Shown in pieces: positions 53,800 through 64,000 of a stretch of DNA of 64,000 nt (position 1 is the stretch's first letter; the number at the start of each line of letters is the position of its first letter). The position numbers and the translations under genes are program-made. Source of the stretch: Wolfiporia cocos (taxonomy: Eukaryota > Basidiomycota > Agaricomycetes > Polyporales > Phaeolaceae). The notes beneath the pieces are model-generated. The model was not told the origin of the DNA and did no database searches. It saw only the letters and a program-made list of their open reading frames with translations. The stretch is from contig JACCLO010000012.1 of NCBI GenBank assembly GCA_029448655.1, forward strand, positions 2,232,001 through 2,296,000, given 5' to 3'.

Positions 53800-54181
53800 A
53801 TGGCTTCCCCACACGACATCAACTACATCCGGAACCCTCAACCCGAAAACATACCACTCCCCAGTGGTACCATGATCGGCACCCCCACTGTCACCAACAA
53901 CCTGTTCCACCCAGGGCAGTGGGTGAACTACCAGATGCACGGTCTCCCCGACGACTTCGCGCTCCTGTCCGTAGCAGACAGCATCCACGCTCCCCAACGG
54001 AACGTCGAAGTCGCCCCGGTACACACGGAAACCATCGGAGAGCATCACCCCGCCCGATCCCTAGTACTAGGAGGGTCAGTCGAGGACCAGGGTCCCGGTA
54101 TCAAACGGTTGGACCAGGCATTCCACCTGGCCCGGGAACAATCAAACACGATCCGCGGAATGAGTCCCCTAGCACACGTCG
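53800..54181 (+). pseudogene. F2c Gag, N-terminal part
   Basis: ATG 53800 begins MASPHDINYIRNPQPEN and reads to SPLAHV, where a solo LTR (54182-55099) interrupts it. Without the LTR and one CGTCG copy the frame continues directly as DSPLAMQWAFPPNPTS. Confidence 0.85.
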
Positions 54182-55099
54182 TGACACAAGCAACAAACTA
54201 GCACTCAGCGGCTCAAAGGCGCCTTCCTGGTCCCGCGAACACTAGCCGTCAAAGGCCAAGACAAGTCTGAGGTTTACGCTGAGGACTGTCTGGCATATAT
54301 ACTCCTAATCTATTTGTACATGTTTGTGTACGGTGGCTCAGAGGCCTCTACGTACTGGTATCTAACTGGCTATGGCTACGGGCCGGTAATGGCATCGGAG
54401 CGCTGGTATGCGAGGATGTCCATGGCGACGTAGCGTATAAGGGGCGGATCTAAGGAGTAGCCAATCTGTCGGGTTCGATCGGTGGTTCTCGTCGATCGTA
54501 GGTGCGCCGGTAATGGCGGGGTTCTAAGTCCGTGATCAGGCGTGGTCTGCCACGATCGGGGTATAGCGCTCTGTAACTGGCAGGGTTCTCAGTCGTGCAG
54601 AGCCTGGGGTTATTATCCCTGCCTGTTGTACTCGTAGGTTGGGGGTGCGTATGGGGTATAGTATAATGTCTATGCCAGTAATGGCGAGTGTCCATGCGGT
54701 AGGGACGCGAGGCATCAGGTTTAGTGTTCTGGGTCACGTGCGAGCGTAGACCGTGCCCCTAGTCGGCGTATAGCGTAGTGTACGGTGGCGGTTTAGCCTG
54801 GGTCTGTATAAGGTGTACCGTCGTGCTATTGTAGCCTGTTGGGCTCTAGGGGTCGGCTCGTGACTCCGGGGTTTAGGGACTAGGCAGCGTATGGTTCTTG
54901 CTGCCGGGACTTGGACTGAGTTTAGGGTTAGACTGCTGGTGGCCTGCTAGTGCCCGTAGTGTCCTGTATAGCGGAGGGCTTCTACTAGCGTTGCCGTGGG
55001 GTTCCAGCTGGGCTCGGATAGAGTGCTGTAGCGTGCGCATGGCGTGAGTGGGGTGCCAAGCTAGCGTGTTCTACTAGGCTTTGAAATTGGCTTGTGACA
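54182..55099 (-). repeat. Long-LTR family solo LTR in F2c gag
   Basis: 918 bp, perfect 5-bp duplication CGTCG (54177-54181 and 55100-55104). On the minus strand it starts TGTCACAAGCCAATTTC and ends GCTTGTGTCA. A minus-strand TATA and AGACTTGTCTT (complement of 54258-54268) mark its likely transcript start. Confidence 0.93.
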
Positions 55100-56793
55100 C
55101 GTCGACTCACCCCTAGCCATGCAGTGGGCGTTCCCCCCCAATCCAACCTCGGCAGACTTCGGTTTTCGATGTCAAACGGTAGCGGCTACAATGGTTCAGA
55201 CCGGTGTGTGGAACGCCGACATGGGAGCAAGGTTCCTGCGGGAGGCACAACGCCTCCAGGCAGATGCCCTTGCAGCAGGAGACGCGGCTTCATTACACAG
55301 CCAGCACTCCGCTCCCCGTCGGTCAGTACCATCGGTCCCGGAAGATCGTTTCTGGCCGGTCAAAAACTGGGTGAGGTCTGTCCACATGGGATCTCCCCCA
55401 CCGGTGAACCCCGCAACCCGGCCAGCATCGAACGGCTCCAGGCAGACGAACCCTTTCCTGCCCGGATATACTCCCCCGGTCCTAACACCTCAGGTCCCTT
55501 TTTCGGTCATGGCAGCACAGCCCCCGGTACCCCCAACGGCAGCACGTCCCGCACCGTCCCACGACATGTTCGGTCACCCTCTGCCAACACAGAATGCGCA
55601 TGTGAACACCTGGAGAGCCGCGCCTCTCCCGGGAACGCGTGCGTCTATGTGGCGGCCAGAGAAACCGGCGAGTTCACAATGGGACGCTTACTCAATGCTC
55701 CCGGAACCGCAGCCTGACCCCCGGTACAAGTCTAAGGTGCGCGAACCCGAACCCTTCACCGGCGAGAACTTCATCGCCTGGGTAATGCGCCTAAAACTTT
55801 ACATCGACGACAACCGGCCGCTGCTATTCACTGACAGCAAAAAGATCGGCACGACCATCTCGTTGATACGGGGACCTAAGGTGGATTCATGGGTAACGGC
55901 ATTCACGCGGGAGCACTACCGTGACGGACAATGGCACCTCAGCTGGCTTCGGTTTATTTCACCAGAAGTTCGACGACCCTGACTTGGAAAAGAAGTCGGC
56001 GGTCGCAGCCGAAAAGTTGAGCATGGCCATCGGTAAGGGCGAAGAGTACTTCCAGGAGCTGGAACGACTTCTCTCGGAGGCAAAATATGACAAGGAGAAC
56101 CAGATAGTACATTGCTGGATCACCTCTGCCATCCCAAAAGAAATCTACACGGCAGTACACTCCGCTTTCGTCGCCGCCACGGTAAACGACAAATCACAGC
56201 GAGGATACAACGTCCAGATTCCAGAAGACTACGAGTCTTGGAAACAGGCCATCCTGCGCACAGACAATGCGATGCGTCGCCTCCGCGATGAAAAAAAGCT
56301 GCGCCACGGTCGAGACATGGGTAAGGGCGTCGCCGACAAAGGAAAGGGTCGGGCGACAACATCGTCATCGGGAACCGCGCGGTCCGAGCCCACCGCAGAA
56401 GAACGGGCCAACTTGCTCAAGAGGAAGTGCCACTCTTGCAGCAAGACTCAGGCAGAGGCACCAGGAAAGGGCTGCAACAAGCCCGTCTGGCACCAATCCA
56501 ACTAAAAGCCCCGAGCAGCTACCAGTGGAGGGAACACCGGTGCCGGACCTTCGCAACCGGCGCGCACCCGCCAGGCCGTAGAAGCACCACCAGCAGAAAA
56601 AGTCCTTGGGGAAGTATCCCAGGAGGACTTCGTGCGAATGGTGTCGGCATGGGCCAAGGAAAATCTGGAGGCTGCAAAGGAAGCCGGATTCACTCAGGTA
56701 CGTCCCCTCTCTAATAATTAATTTTCAGTTCTAGAAATCGAGGAACCAGTAAATGTCTCTATTTCCGAATCTGCCTCGGAGGGTAACGAACCG
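55100..56793 (+). pseudogene. F2c Gag, central and zinc-finger part
   Basis: Reads VREPEPFTGENFIAWVMRLK and GPKVDSWVTAFTREHY. It shifts frame near 55955 and continues with FHQKFDDPDLEKKSAV, IPEDYESWKQAIL and the zinc motif C-X2-C-X11-C-X5-H at 56428-56493. TAA at 56503 and a second TAA near 56719 interrupt an otherwise continuous frame into Pol. Confidence 0.85.
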
Positions 56794-59700
56794 GTGAATG
56801 GACTATATGGGCTAGAAACCGGGGCCCCGATATTTGATTACATATCTGTAGCACGTTCTGTAGACTTGGCGCCTGGTGACGACGACGGAGCTTCAACATG
56901 CTCCGACGATTCGTTTGTAACAGCCTCAGAGGAGCCTCCCACCGGAGCTTGGCGGGAGGATAAAACCGTGCTTAATTCCTCTATTGTAAACAATGTAAAC
57001 TATGTGCCAATGGACGTAGACCCGGTTGTAGACTCAGATGTGCAAATGGCAGACGCATCTAAGCCTACAGTCCAGAAAAAGACGGAAAAGAAAATGCGGC
57101 GGCGACGTGCCAAGAAGAAGGCAGTCATGCTCGACATATACTTAGACCACCCGCGGGCAATTCCCCCTGAGCGCAAAAGCGAAGGAGCCGCGGGTTACGA
57201 TCTTCACTCTGCGGAGGAAGTCATTATACCCAATGGGAAACGTATCACCGTGGATACAGGCATAATGATCCGAATGCCACCCGGTGTATACGGCCGCATA
57301 GCTCCACGATCCGGACTCGCCTTGAAGGGAGTCGATGTGGAGGCCGGTGTAGTTGACGAGGACTACACCGGTCGGTTAAAAGTCATACTGAATAATCAAA
57401 CCGGAACAGATTATCAGGTCGAGTATGGGGACAGAATCGCCCAGTTTATACTCGAATGCAACATGACACCAGACACGCGCATAGTAAAAAGCATTAGGGA
57501 AACCAGACGCGGAACACAGGGGTTCGGCTCTACTGGTGAGAAACTCAGAGGGAATGTAGTGGTAATCCAGACGGGAAAACGGGGACGGCAGATCGAAGTA
57601 CCGATCACCCTCCACCGCCCTGACGGACGCGCCCTCTTCACAAAGGCACTGATAGACTCCGGTTCAACGGGATCGGTCATCAGTCGTGCCTATGTGGAGG
57701 AACACAAACTCGAGCAACTCCCACTAGACCGACCCGTCAAACTGTACAATGCTGACGGTAGTACCAACGCTGCGGGCAAAATGACGCACTATGTCGAACT
57801 CCAGATGCAGATCAACACGCATTTGGAAACGCGCAAGTTCCACGTCACCGAGCTGAGCTCGGCAGACATATTTCTCGGCTTCGATTGGTTGGAGGACCAC
57901 AATCCCACCATCGACTGGAAGAAACGCCGAATCACCTTCACCTGCAACTGCGAACACGAGCAGATCGAGGACGGTGACCATATTTATTACATCTTCGCTG
58001 ACGCTTGGATACGGAATAGGGAAGAGTGCCAGGCCGACATCGCTGAGCGAGTCCGCGCGACGAAGGCAACCGAGATCGCCATCGCCACCGGCAAAACCAC
58101 GGAAGCCAAGACTTTCGAAGAAGTGGTCCCCGAGTACTTACACGAATTTGAAGACGTGTTCAAGGAAACGGAATTCGACCAACTTCCCGAAAGACGACCG
58201 TGGGATCACGCCATAGAACTCCTACCGAACTCCGAACCCTACGCCGGCAAGATCTATGCCCTATCGCCTCGAGAACAAGAGGTGTTAGACGATTTCTTAG
58301 AAGAACAGCTATGGACTGGACGAATCCAACCATCCAAGTCACCATGGGGGGCACCATTCTTCTTCGTCAAGAAGAAGGATGGGAAACTGAGACCCATTCA
58401 GGACTATCAGAAGTTGAACCAGATGACCAAGAAGAATCGGTACCCGCTCCCTTTGATCACGGAGCTGCTCAACAAGTTGAAACGAGCTAAGTACTTCTTT
58501 AAATTGGACATTCGTTGGGGATACACGAACGTCAGAATCAAGGAAGGCGACGAGGAAAAAGCCGCCTTCATCACTAATAGGGGATTGTACGAACCCTTAG
58601 TGATGTTCTTCGGAATGTGCAATGCACCGGGCACATTCCAGACCTTGATGACCGACATATTCCGAGACCTAATAATGACTGGAAAGGTCATTGTATATCT
58701 AGACGACATACTTGTTTTCACGGAGACCGAGGCAGAACACAAAGAGATCCTGCGCAAGGTTCTGCTCGTTCTCCGTCAAAATAAGTTGACCTGTAAACCA
58801 GAGAAATGCGAGTTCATGAAGTCGGAAGTAGAATACTTAGGACACATAATCTCTCACGGGCAAATCCGTATGGACCCCGCGAAGGTGGCGGCAGTGGCTG
58901 AATGGCCCGCACCTCGGAATAAGAAAGAAGTGCAGTCCTTCATAGGATTTGCAAACTTCTACCGGAGATTTATACCTAAGTTCTCTACGGTAGCACGCCC
59001 ACTGATAAACCTAACCAAGGATACGCCTTGGCAGTGGGGTACGGCGGAACAAGAGTGTTTCGATAAGTTAAAGAAAATATTTATCGAAGCACCCGTGTTA
59101 GGGATACCTAACGATGACGATCCTTTCCGCATCGAGGCAGACTCTTCAGACTTCGCAACTGGAGCCTGCCTCATGCAGAAACAAGACAGCATCTGGAAAC
59201 CCATCGCCTACCAGAGTAAGACGATGCTACCGGCAGAACGAAACTACGAAATTTACGACAGAGAACTCCTCGCCATCATGCGCACACTCGATGAATGGCG
59301 GCATTTCGTAATGGGTGGAAAACACCCTGTAGAAGTACTAACGGACCATAAAAACCTAGAGTATTTTAAGACCCCGCAGAAAATTAATCCGCGACAAGCC
59401 CGGTGGATGACGGAACTCGCCGAGTATGACCTACAACTCGTGCACATCCCCGGCAAAACCAATGGAAGGGCCGATGGGCTTTCCCGAAGAAGTGATCACG
59501 GCAACGACAAGGATCACCTTGAAGGGCAAGTCGTCCTGAAGCCACACCTCTTCGTCCAAGACAGCGCAGAAAGGCTGCGATCCTCATTCTATACTGTAGT
59601 CAAGGGTATCACCCACGACGAAGTAAAAGAGAGGGTCAAAGCGGAAGCCGCTCTCTACGATGGAAAGGAAGGAGTAGAAGTAGGGGAAACGACCGAGGAC

Positions 59701-60452
59701 GGTCTGCGATATAGGAGGGGGAGGTTAATTATCCCTCGGGACGAAGAATTAATCGGAAAAATCATTTCTTCGTTCCACGACACCATCTCAGCGGGACACC
59801 CTGGCACCGAAAACACGTACACTGCCATACACCGACACTACTGGTGGCCAAAGATGCGCTCAGACATCCGCCAGTACGTCAAGGCTTGTATCAAATGCCA
59901 GGCCGCTAAGCCGGACCGATCCAAACGCGCGGCTCCACTCAACCCGAACCCGACTCCAGCACACAACTGGGAGAACATTTCTGTCGACATGATCACGGGA
60001 CTCCCCACTTCCAAGGGTCGCGACGCCATCATTGTAGTTGTAGATATGAAATCCAAGGACTATATAGCTGTACCAACAACAACTAAACTATCGGCCGAAG
60101 GATGGGCCAACATATCCGTAGATAAAATATATACACAACACGGACTACCAAAGAAAATATTTAGCGACAGAGGACCGCAATTTGTAGCAGAATTCATAAA
60201 GGACGTATACCGTAGACTAGGCATACAGGGAAACCCGAGTACCGCGTTCCACCCACAGACAGACGGGCAGACGGAACGAATGAACCAGGAACTCGAGGTC
60301 TACCTTAGGTTATTTATTAATGATACTCATACAAACTGGCCGGACTTACTCCTGCTGGCAAGCTTTGCGTACAAGACACACGTACACAGTAGCACGGGAT
60401 ACAGTCCCTTTTACCTTACGCACGGATACCACCCCTTCACAGGTGTAGAGGC
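56794..60452 (+). CDS. F2c Pol: dUTPase-protease-RT-RNase H-integrase (C-terminus lost)
   Basis: An unbroken frame of over 1200 codons. The dUTPase spans about residues 112-248 (AAGYDLHSAEE, RIAPRSGLALKG, VVDEDYTGRLK, DRIAQFILE, GFGSTG). Retropepsin LIDSGSTGS is near residue 285, RT about 490-700 with YLDD at 58696-58707, and RNase H about 780-890 (EADSSDFATGA, DRELLAIMRTLDEW, TDHKNL). Integrase follows with an HHCC finger (HDTISAGHPG...CIKCQ) and a core SVDMITGLP, SDRGPQF, ERMNQELEVY. The frame runs 25 nt into a small insertion at 60453 and stops at 60477. All catalytic residues up to the integrase Glu are present, but the integrase C-terminal domain and chromodomain-like part are gone. The true start is upstream in gag; the Met here is only the first after the last stop. 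Confidence 0.92.
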
Positions 60453-60706
60453 TGTCACAGATAATGCGAAAGCATAATATCATAGACGTTACGGAGCAAT
60501 AACTAGGGTACATTACCTGTACGTGGCGCCGGCATACATGGCCTACACCATAGAGTGTCTAATAGGCGCCGAGCGTGGGAATATGAACTGCAGATATAGC
60601 TGGACCCTCGATAGCAGCATGAGCTGTTATTGTAGCCCTATTGGGGGAGTGGCTATTATGCCACTCATAAGCACGTTGCATTGGGTCCGCAGCGCGTCTT
60701 GTGATA
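60453..60706. mobile_element. Small insertion with LTR-like ends in F2c integrase
   Basis: About 254 bp flanked by GAGGC (60448-60452 and 60707-60711). The ends TGTCACA and TGTGATA are inverted with one mismatch, like a short solo LTR. Without it the integrase frame reads GVEAPEQEEGVARDWVEHMH, as in F2a. Family unknown. Confidence 0.6.
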
Positions 60707-60870
60707 GAGGCGCCGGAACAAGAAGAGGGGGTAGCACGGGATTGGGTCGAACACATGCACACCATATCCAAACTCGCTTCACAAAACCGTAGATCACCCA
60801 TGCCATGTTGACCAAACTATGTACAAAGTGATTGCTGGGCGTGGGGACACGCAGCTAGAAGAGGGGGTAC
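60707..60870 (+). pseudogene. F2c integrase remnant and 3' tail around an internal deletion
   Basis: Reads PEQEEGVARDWVEHMHTISK and then jumps to YKVIAGRGDTQLEEGVL, which in F2a are ~0.8 kb apart. The integrase C-terminal domain, chromodomain-like region and extension were removed. It ends in the purine run before the 3' LTR. Confidence 0.8.
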
Positions 60871-61241
60871 TGTCACAAGCCGATTTTCTCCAACTAGCTT
60901 GCGACTAGAGACAACCCTTATCTTATCTAAGCGCCCGCCTATGCATCACGTGCAAGGACCCCGAACACCCCACACGTGCTTACACAGACCCCGGACACCC
61001 TTGTTGTGGCTCTACACCTACGATAGGGTTTACCATACTCTAAACGGTCTATCAGCTTACGTAATACTGTATAGTAGCCAAACATGTACAAACAGCCTAC
61101 GAGCATATATACCAGCCAGACGAGCAGGGAGCACCCCAGACTCGTCTTGGCCTTTGTTGCCTTGAGTAGCCTCAGACTAGGAATACGCTTTCACGCGAGT
61201 AATATTCCCCTGAGTAGTTGCTTGAGAATACGCTTGTGTCA
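60871..61241 (+). repeat. F2c 3' LTR
   Basis: 371 bp, apparently identical to 52669-53039, followed by CAGCC. Confidence 0.95.
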
Positions 61242-61442
61242 CAGCCCGTCGGCGATGATCTCGACGATGAAGAAGTCGACTACGGGTATGTGGCCGAACA
61301 GGACGACGCCGGGGCCGATTGCGATCCACACGAAAGCGGAGCAGACCTCGAGGAGGAGGAAGACGGCGATTTGGGTCCAGAAGAGGGGCACGAAATCGAT
61401 GCGGGGCTGTCCTACGACGACTACGGATTCTCGCCCTTATAA
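61242..61442 (+). pseudogene. Plavaka transposase, C-terminal acidic tail
   Basis: Resumes the frame after F2c as QQP|VGDDLDDEEVDYGYVAEQDD and ends DYDDYGFSPL-like (SYDDYGFSPL, TAA 61440-61442). It is strongly acidic (EEEEDGD), as is usual for the end of these proteins. Confidence 0.78.
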
Positions 61443-61465
61443 TCCACTTCAACTCCCTTCGTATG

Positions 61466-62104
61466 TAGTGATGTGCCAGGCCCGGCTTTGGGCCATAGGC
61501 TGGGCCGGGCCAAGCCCTACTTGGGCCGGGCCAGGCCGGGCCCTGTACCACGGCTTGAGACGGCCCAGGGCCCGGCTTGTGTCTCAAGCCGGGCTGGGCC
61601 AAGCCGTGAGCCCCGGCCTGAAAGCTCTAACGTATAAAATGTCTAGTAACTATGACATAAGGATATATATAGTAACAGTATGCCATATTCCAATGAAGTA
61701 TGTCTATATTATTAAATTCAAGCAAGAGGATAGTCCCATGGAATGAATATTTGGTGCTGAAGCCTGTCGCTCACTTTTGGGCGCCTATACGATGCCCCAT
61801 TTGGAAGGCGCGCCACAGAGCACCGTGCCGGTGAAATGATGATTTCACACTATAATTCACTAATTATTGAAGATACTGGAGCTTGGCTTTGTCAGAAGAT
61901 AGTTGGAGAAGGTACTTTATGAGTTTGTGTGGCTACAGTGATGATCATCCTCACAGTGCCAGGCCCCGGGCAAGCCCCAGGCCGGGCCGGGCCAAGCCCT
62001 GGGCCGTCAATGGGGGCCCGGCCTGAGGTTTTGAAAAGCCAAGGCCGTCCAAAGCCGGGCCAAAGCCGGGGCTTTTGAGCCGGGCCGGGCCTGGCACATC
62101 ACTA
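61466..62104. mobile_element. hAT MITE (GCCGGGCC family)
   Basis: The termini read TAGTGATGTGCCAGGCCCGG on both strands, with the perfect 8-bp duplication TTCGTATG (61458-61465 and 62105-62112). Both ends are GGGCCGGGCC-type arrays and the middle (about 61620-61960) is AT-rich and non-coding. It lies 23 bp after the Plavaka stop codon. Confidence 0.93.
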
Positions 62105-62237
62105 TTCGTATGTATTTGTGTCACTTTCCTTCGCAATTTTTCGTGCCCAGACGCCTCCCACATAATGCGCGCACAAGATTGGATTGTGCACTTTAGCGGA
62201 GAGTAGCTAATCCTGTACCGGTACTGTACTCGACGGG

Positions 62238-63235
62238 TGACACAAGCAACAAACTAGCACTCAACCGGGGGAAGGGGACTCGCTCAAAGGCGCCTTCCTG
62301 ATCCCGGGACCACTAGCCGTCAAAGGCCAAGACAAGTCTGAGGTTTACGCTCAAGACTGCCTGGCATATATACTCCTAAACTATTTGTACATGTTTGTGT
62401 ATGGTGGCTCAGAGGCCTCTACGTACTGGTATCTAACTGGCTATGAGCTATGTGCCGGTAATGGCATCGGAGCGCTGGGGTACGCGGTGATGTCCATGGC
62501 GACGTAGCATATAAGGGTCGGATCAAAGGAATAGCCAATCAGTCGGGTTCGATCGGTGGTTCTCGTTGATCGTAGGTGTGCCGGTAATGGCGGGGTTCTA
62601 AGTCCGTGATTGGGCGTGGTCTGCCACGATCAGGGGCTGGCTAGTACGGGCCGGGTGTAGCGTAGGTTGATCGGGCGTGGTCGGCTGCGATCGGGGTGTA
62701 GCGCTCTGTGACTGGTAGGGTTCTCAGTCGTGCAGAGCCTGGAGGTATTATCCCTGCCTGTTGTACTCGTAGGTCAGGGTGCATACGGGGTATAGTATAG
62801 TGTTTATGCCAGTAATGGCGAGTGTCCGTGCGGTAGGGACGCGAGGTGGCAGGTTTAGTGTTCTGGGTCACGTGCGAGTGTAGGTCGTGCCCCTAGTCGG
62901 CGTATAGCGCATTGTACGGCGGCGGTTTAGCCTGGGTGTATGCGCAAGGCGTACCGTCGTGCTATCGTAGCCTGTTGGGCTCTAGGGGTCGACTCGTGAC
63001 TCTGTGGTTTAGGGACTAGGCAGCGTATGGCTCGTGCTGCCGGGACCTGGACTAAGTTTAGGGTTAGACTGCTGGTGGCCTGCTAGTGCCCGTAGTGTCC
63101 TGTATAGCGGAGGGCTTCTACTAGCGTTGCCGTGGGATTCCAGCTGGGCTTGGATAGAGTGCTGTAGCGTGCTTATGGCGTGAATGGGGTGTCAACCTAG
63201 GGTGTTCTACTAGGCTTTGAAATTGGCTTGTGACA
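62238..63235 (-). repeat. Long-LTR family solo LTR
   Basis: 998 bp with the perfect 5-bp duplication ACGGG (62233-62237 and 63236-63240). Same layout as 54182-55099 and clearly related in sequence, but it has extra segments. Confidence 0.93.
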
Positions 63236-63390
63236 ACGGGGTGCCGCCACCGTTTTTTTCCCCTTGACTCATTGTGTCATTACTGTGGTTGTAATCTGTA
63301 GTACATGTATCCATAAGTTTCTGTTTCGCATGCTCTCTGAGGATCTGTGTCTAGACTGTGCCTCCTGTTACTGCCACTGGTACTGCTGTG

Positions 63391-63677
63391 CTCGTTAGTC
63401 CTTCCATGACTATGTCCATCCTCTTTAATCCTGCAAATAATAGATCCGTCCTCTTTGGTCCTGCAATCCACATTCCCGTCCTCTTGGGTCCTGCAAATAT
63501 GATTTCGGTCCTCTTTGATCCTGCAACAAACATGGCGGTCCTCATTTATCCTGCAAATAACATGTCGGCCCTCTTGGATCCTGCAATTAGTATTTCGGTC
63601 CTCGTTGACCCTACAAACTATATTGCGGTCCTCGCTGATCCTACAAAATATATTTCGATCCTCGTTGATCCTGCAAG
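63391..63677. repeat. 30-bp minisatellite, about 9.5 units
   Basis: Period 30 with core TCCT(C/G)CAAA and TCCTC; the first unit (63391-63420) is the most diverged. Several frames are open across it, including 63358-63738 (+), which would encode a decapeptide repeat of the type SVLFDPATNM. Because 30 is a multiple of three any open frame repeats, so coding is unproven. Confidence 0.85.
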
Positions 63678-63775
63678 TACCCCGTGCGTAGTATCTGCTC
63701 GTATCTACGTATATCTACCGAGCTGCTATTTACAATAGTTAGCGGACTAGATTTGAGAGCTCGCGTTTTGCCGAT

Positions 63776-64000
63776 GTGGAAGTAAGGTGCTACCGCTCCA
63801 TCAAAGTGACTATTGTCTCAACTTCGAGCACTATATGCTAGGGGTCAACGATCGTGGATCAAATGGGCATACGTGTTTATCAGATATATGCCTCTTTTTT
63901 TTGCAAGGGTATGTGCGCATTTGACGCTTTTTATGTCAGTATGCTGTGATTACTGAAGTGCTCTCGCAGCGGAATGATAGTCCTCTTCGCTCACATGTAC
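63776..64000 (+). pseudogene. Second DUF6533 gene copy, 5'-truncated, runs off window
   Basis: From TGGAAGTAAGG onward it matches 26724-26950, including intron 2, exon 3 (WIKWAYVFIRYMP), intron 3 and the start of exon 4 (GMIVLFAHMY). The first exon is missing; minisatellite DNA lies upstream. A T-run in exon 3 is one base longer than in the intact copy, which shifts the frame. Introns are as similar as exons, pointing to DNA-level duplication. Confidence 0.8.

Larger units (their letters stand above)
52669..61241 (+). mobile_element. Ty3/Gypsy LTR retrotransposon F2c, recent but defective
   Basis: Two 371-bp LTRs that look identical over their length, flanked by the perfect duplication CAGCC (52664-52668 and 61242-61246). 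The interior has gag (split by a solo LTR), dUTPase, protease, RT, RNase H and integrase. The integrase C-terminal ~0.8 kb is deleted and a ~254-bp insertion sits just before the deletion. LTR identity combined with a crippled interior suggests a defective copy mobilised by another element, or gene conversion of the LTRs. Confidence 0.95.

Noticed and set aside
63391..63677. CRISPR-like repeat array
   Set aside because: The units are contiguous 30-mers with no unique spacers and the genome is eukaryotic; it is a minisatellite.

Overview
The window is filamentous basidiomycete DNA, most likely Agaricomycete. The evidence is a spliceosomal-intron-rich DUF6533 membrane-protein gene, a Plavaka-type transposase with short GT-AG introns, a DAL5-like MFS transporter fragment, and several families of Ty3/Gypsy elements carrying dUTPase domains. 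I cannot name a species. Roughly four fifths of the window is transposon sequence, much of it inserted into other transposons, so it reads as a heterochromatin-like island around a small gene pocket at about 22.3-30.4 kb.

Left block (1-22.1 kb). The 3' part of a hAT transposon (1-1665) sits next to a long solo LTR. That LTR was split by a complete Gypsy element, F1 (1800-9458, TSD GACTC). Next come a tRNA-like/SINE-like patch, a hAT MITE (10399-11781) that holds a solo LTR, and a Tc1/mariner-like DDE transposase pseudogene. The pseudogene is split by a hAT element (12265-13225) and by Gypsy F2a (13903-21727, TSD ACAGC). F2a is itself split by a small non-coding LTR element, a TRIM (16261-18157, TSD CGCAG).

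Gene pocket (22.3-30.4 kb). It holds a 3'-truncated MFS transporter, an intact nine-exon DUF6533 gene (26583-27958), and two direct copies of a ~0.68 kb segment carrying a coiled-coil exon.

Middle block (30.4-46.5 kb). Gypsy F2b inserted into another long solo LTR, and the minus-strand chromovirus F3 (37195-45659, TSD CTAGC) inserted into F2b integrase. F3 has an intact gag, a pol with one nonsense codon, and an extra 3' reading frame with zinc knuckles that overlaps pol.

Right block (46.5-63.3 kb). A Plavaka transposase gene is split by a MITE and by Gypsy F2c (52669-61241, TSD CAGCC). F2c carries a solo LTR in gag and a ~0.25 kb insertion in integrase. The window ends with a 30-bp minisatellite and the start of a second, frameshifted DUF6533 copy.

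Common logic. In every LTR family where both ends are visible, the first ~11 nt predicted for the transcript (about 30 nt past a TATA box) is the reverse complement of the 11 nt lying one base inside the 5' LTR. This is the Tf1/sushi self-priming arrangement, and the coding-free TRIM has it too. The F1 and F2 proteins share a non-retroviral Gag zinc finger (CX2CX11CX5H) and have dUTPase before protease, whereas F3 has a CCHC knuckle and dUTPase after protease. Positions come from reading the sequence by eye; protein families are assigned from remembered motifs, not from database searches.
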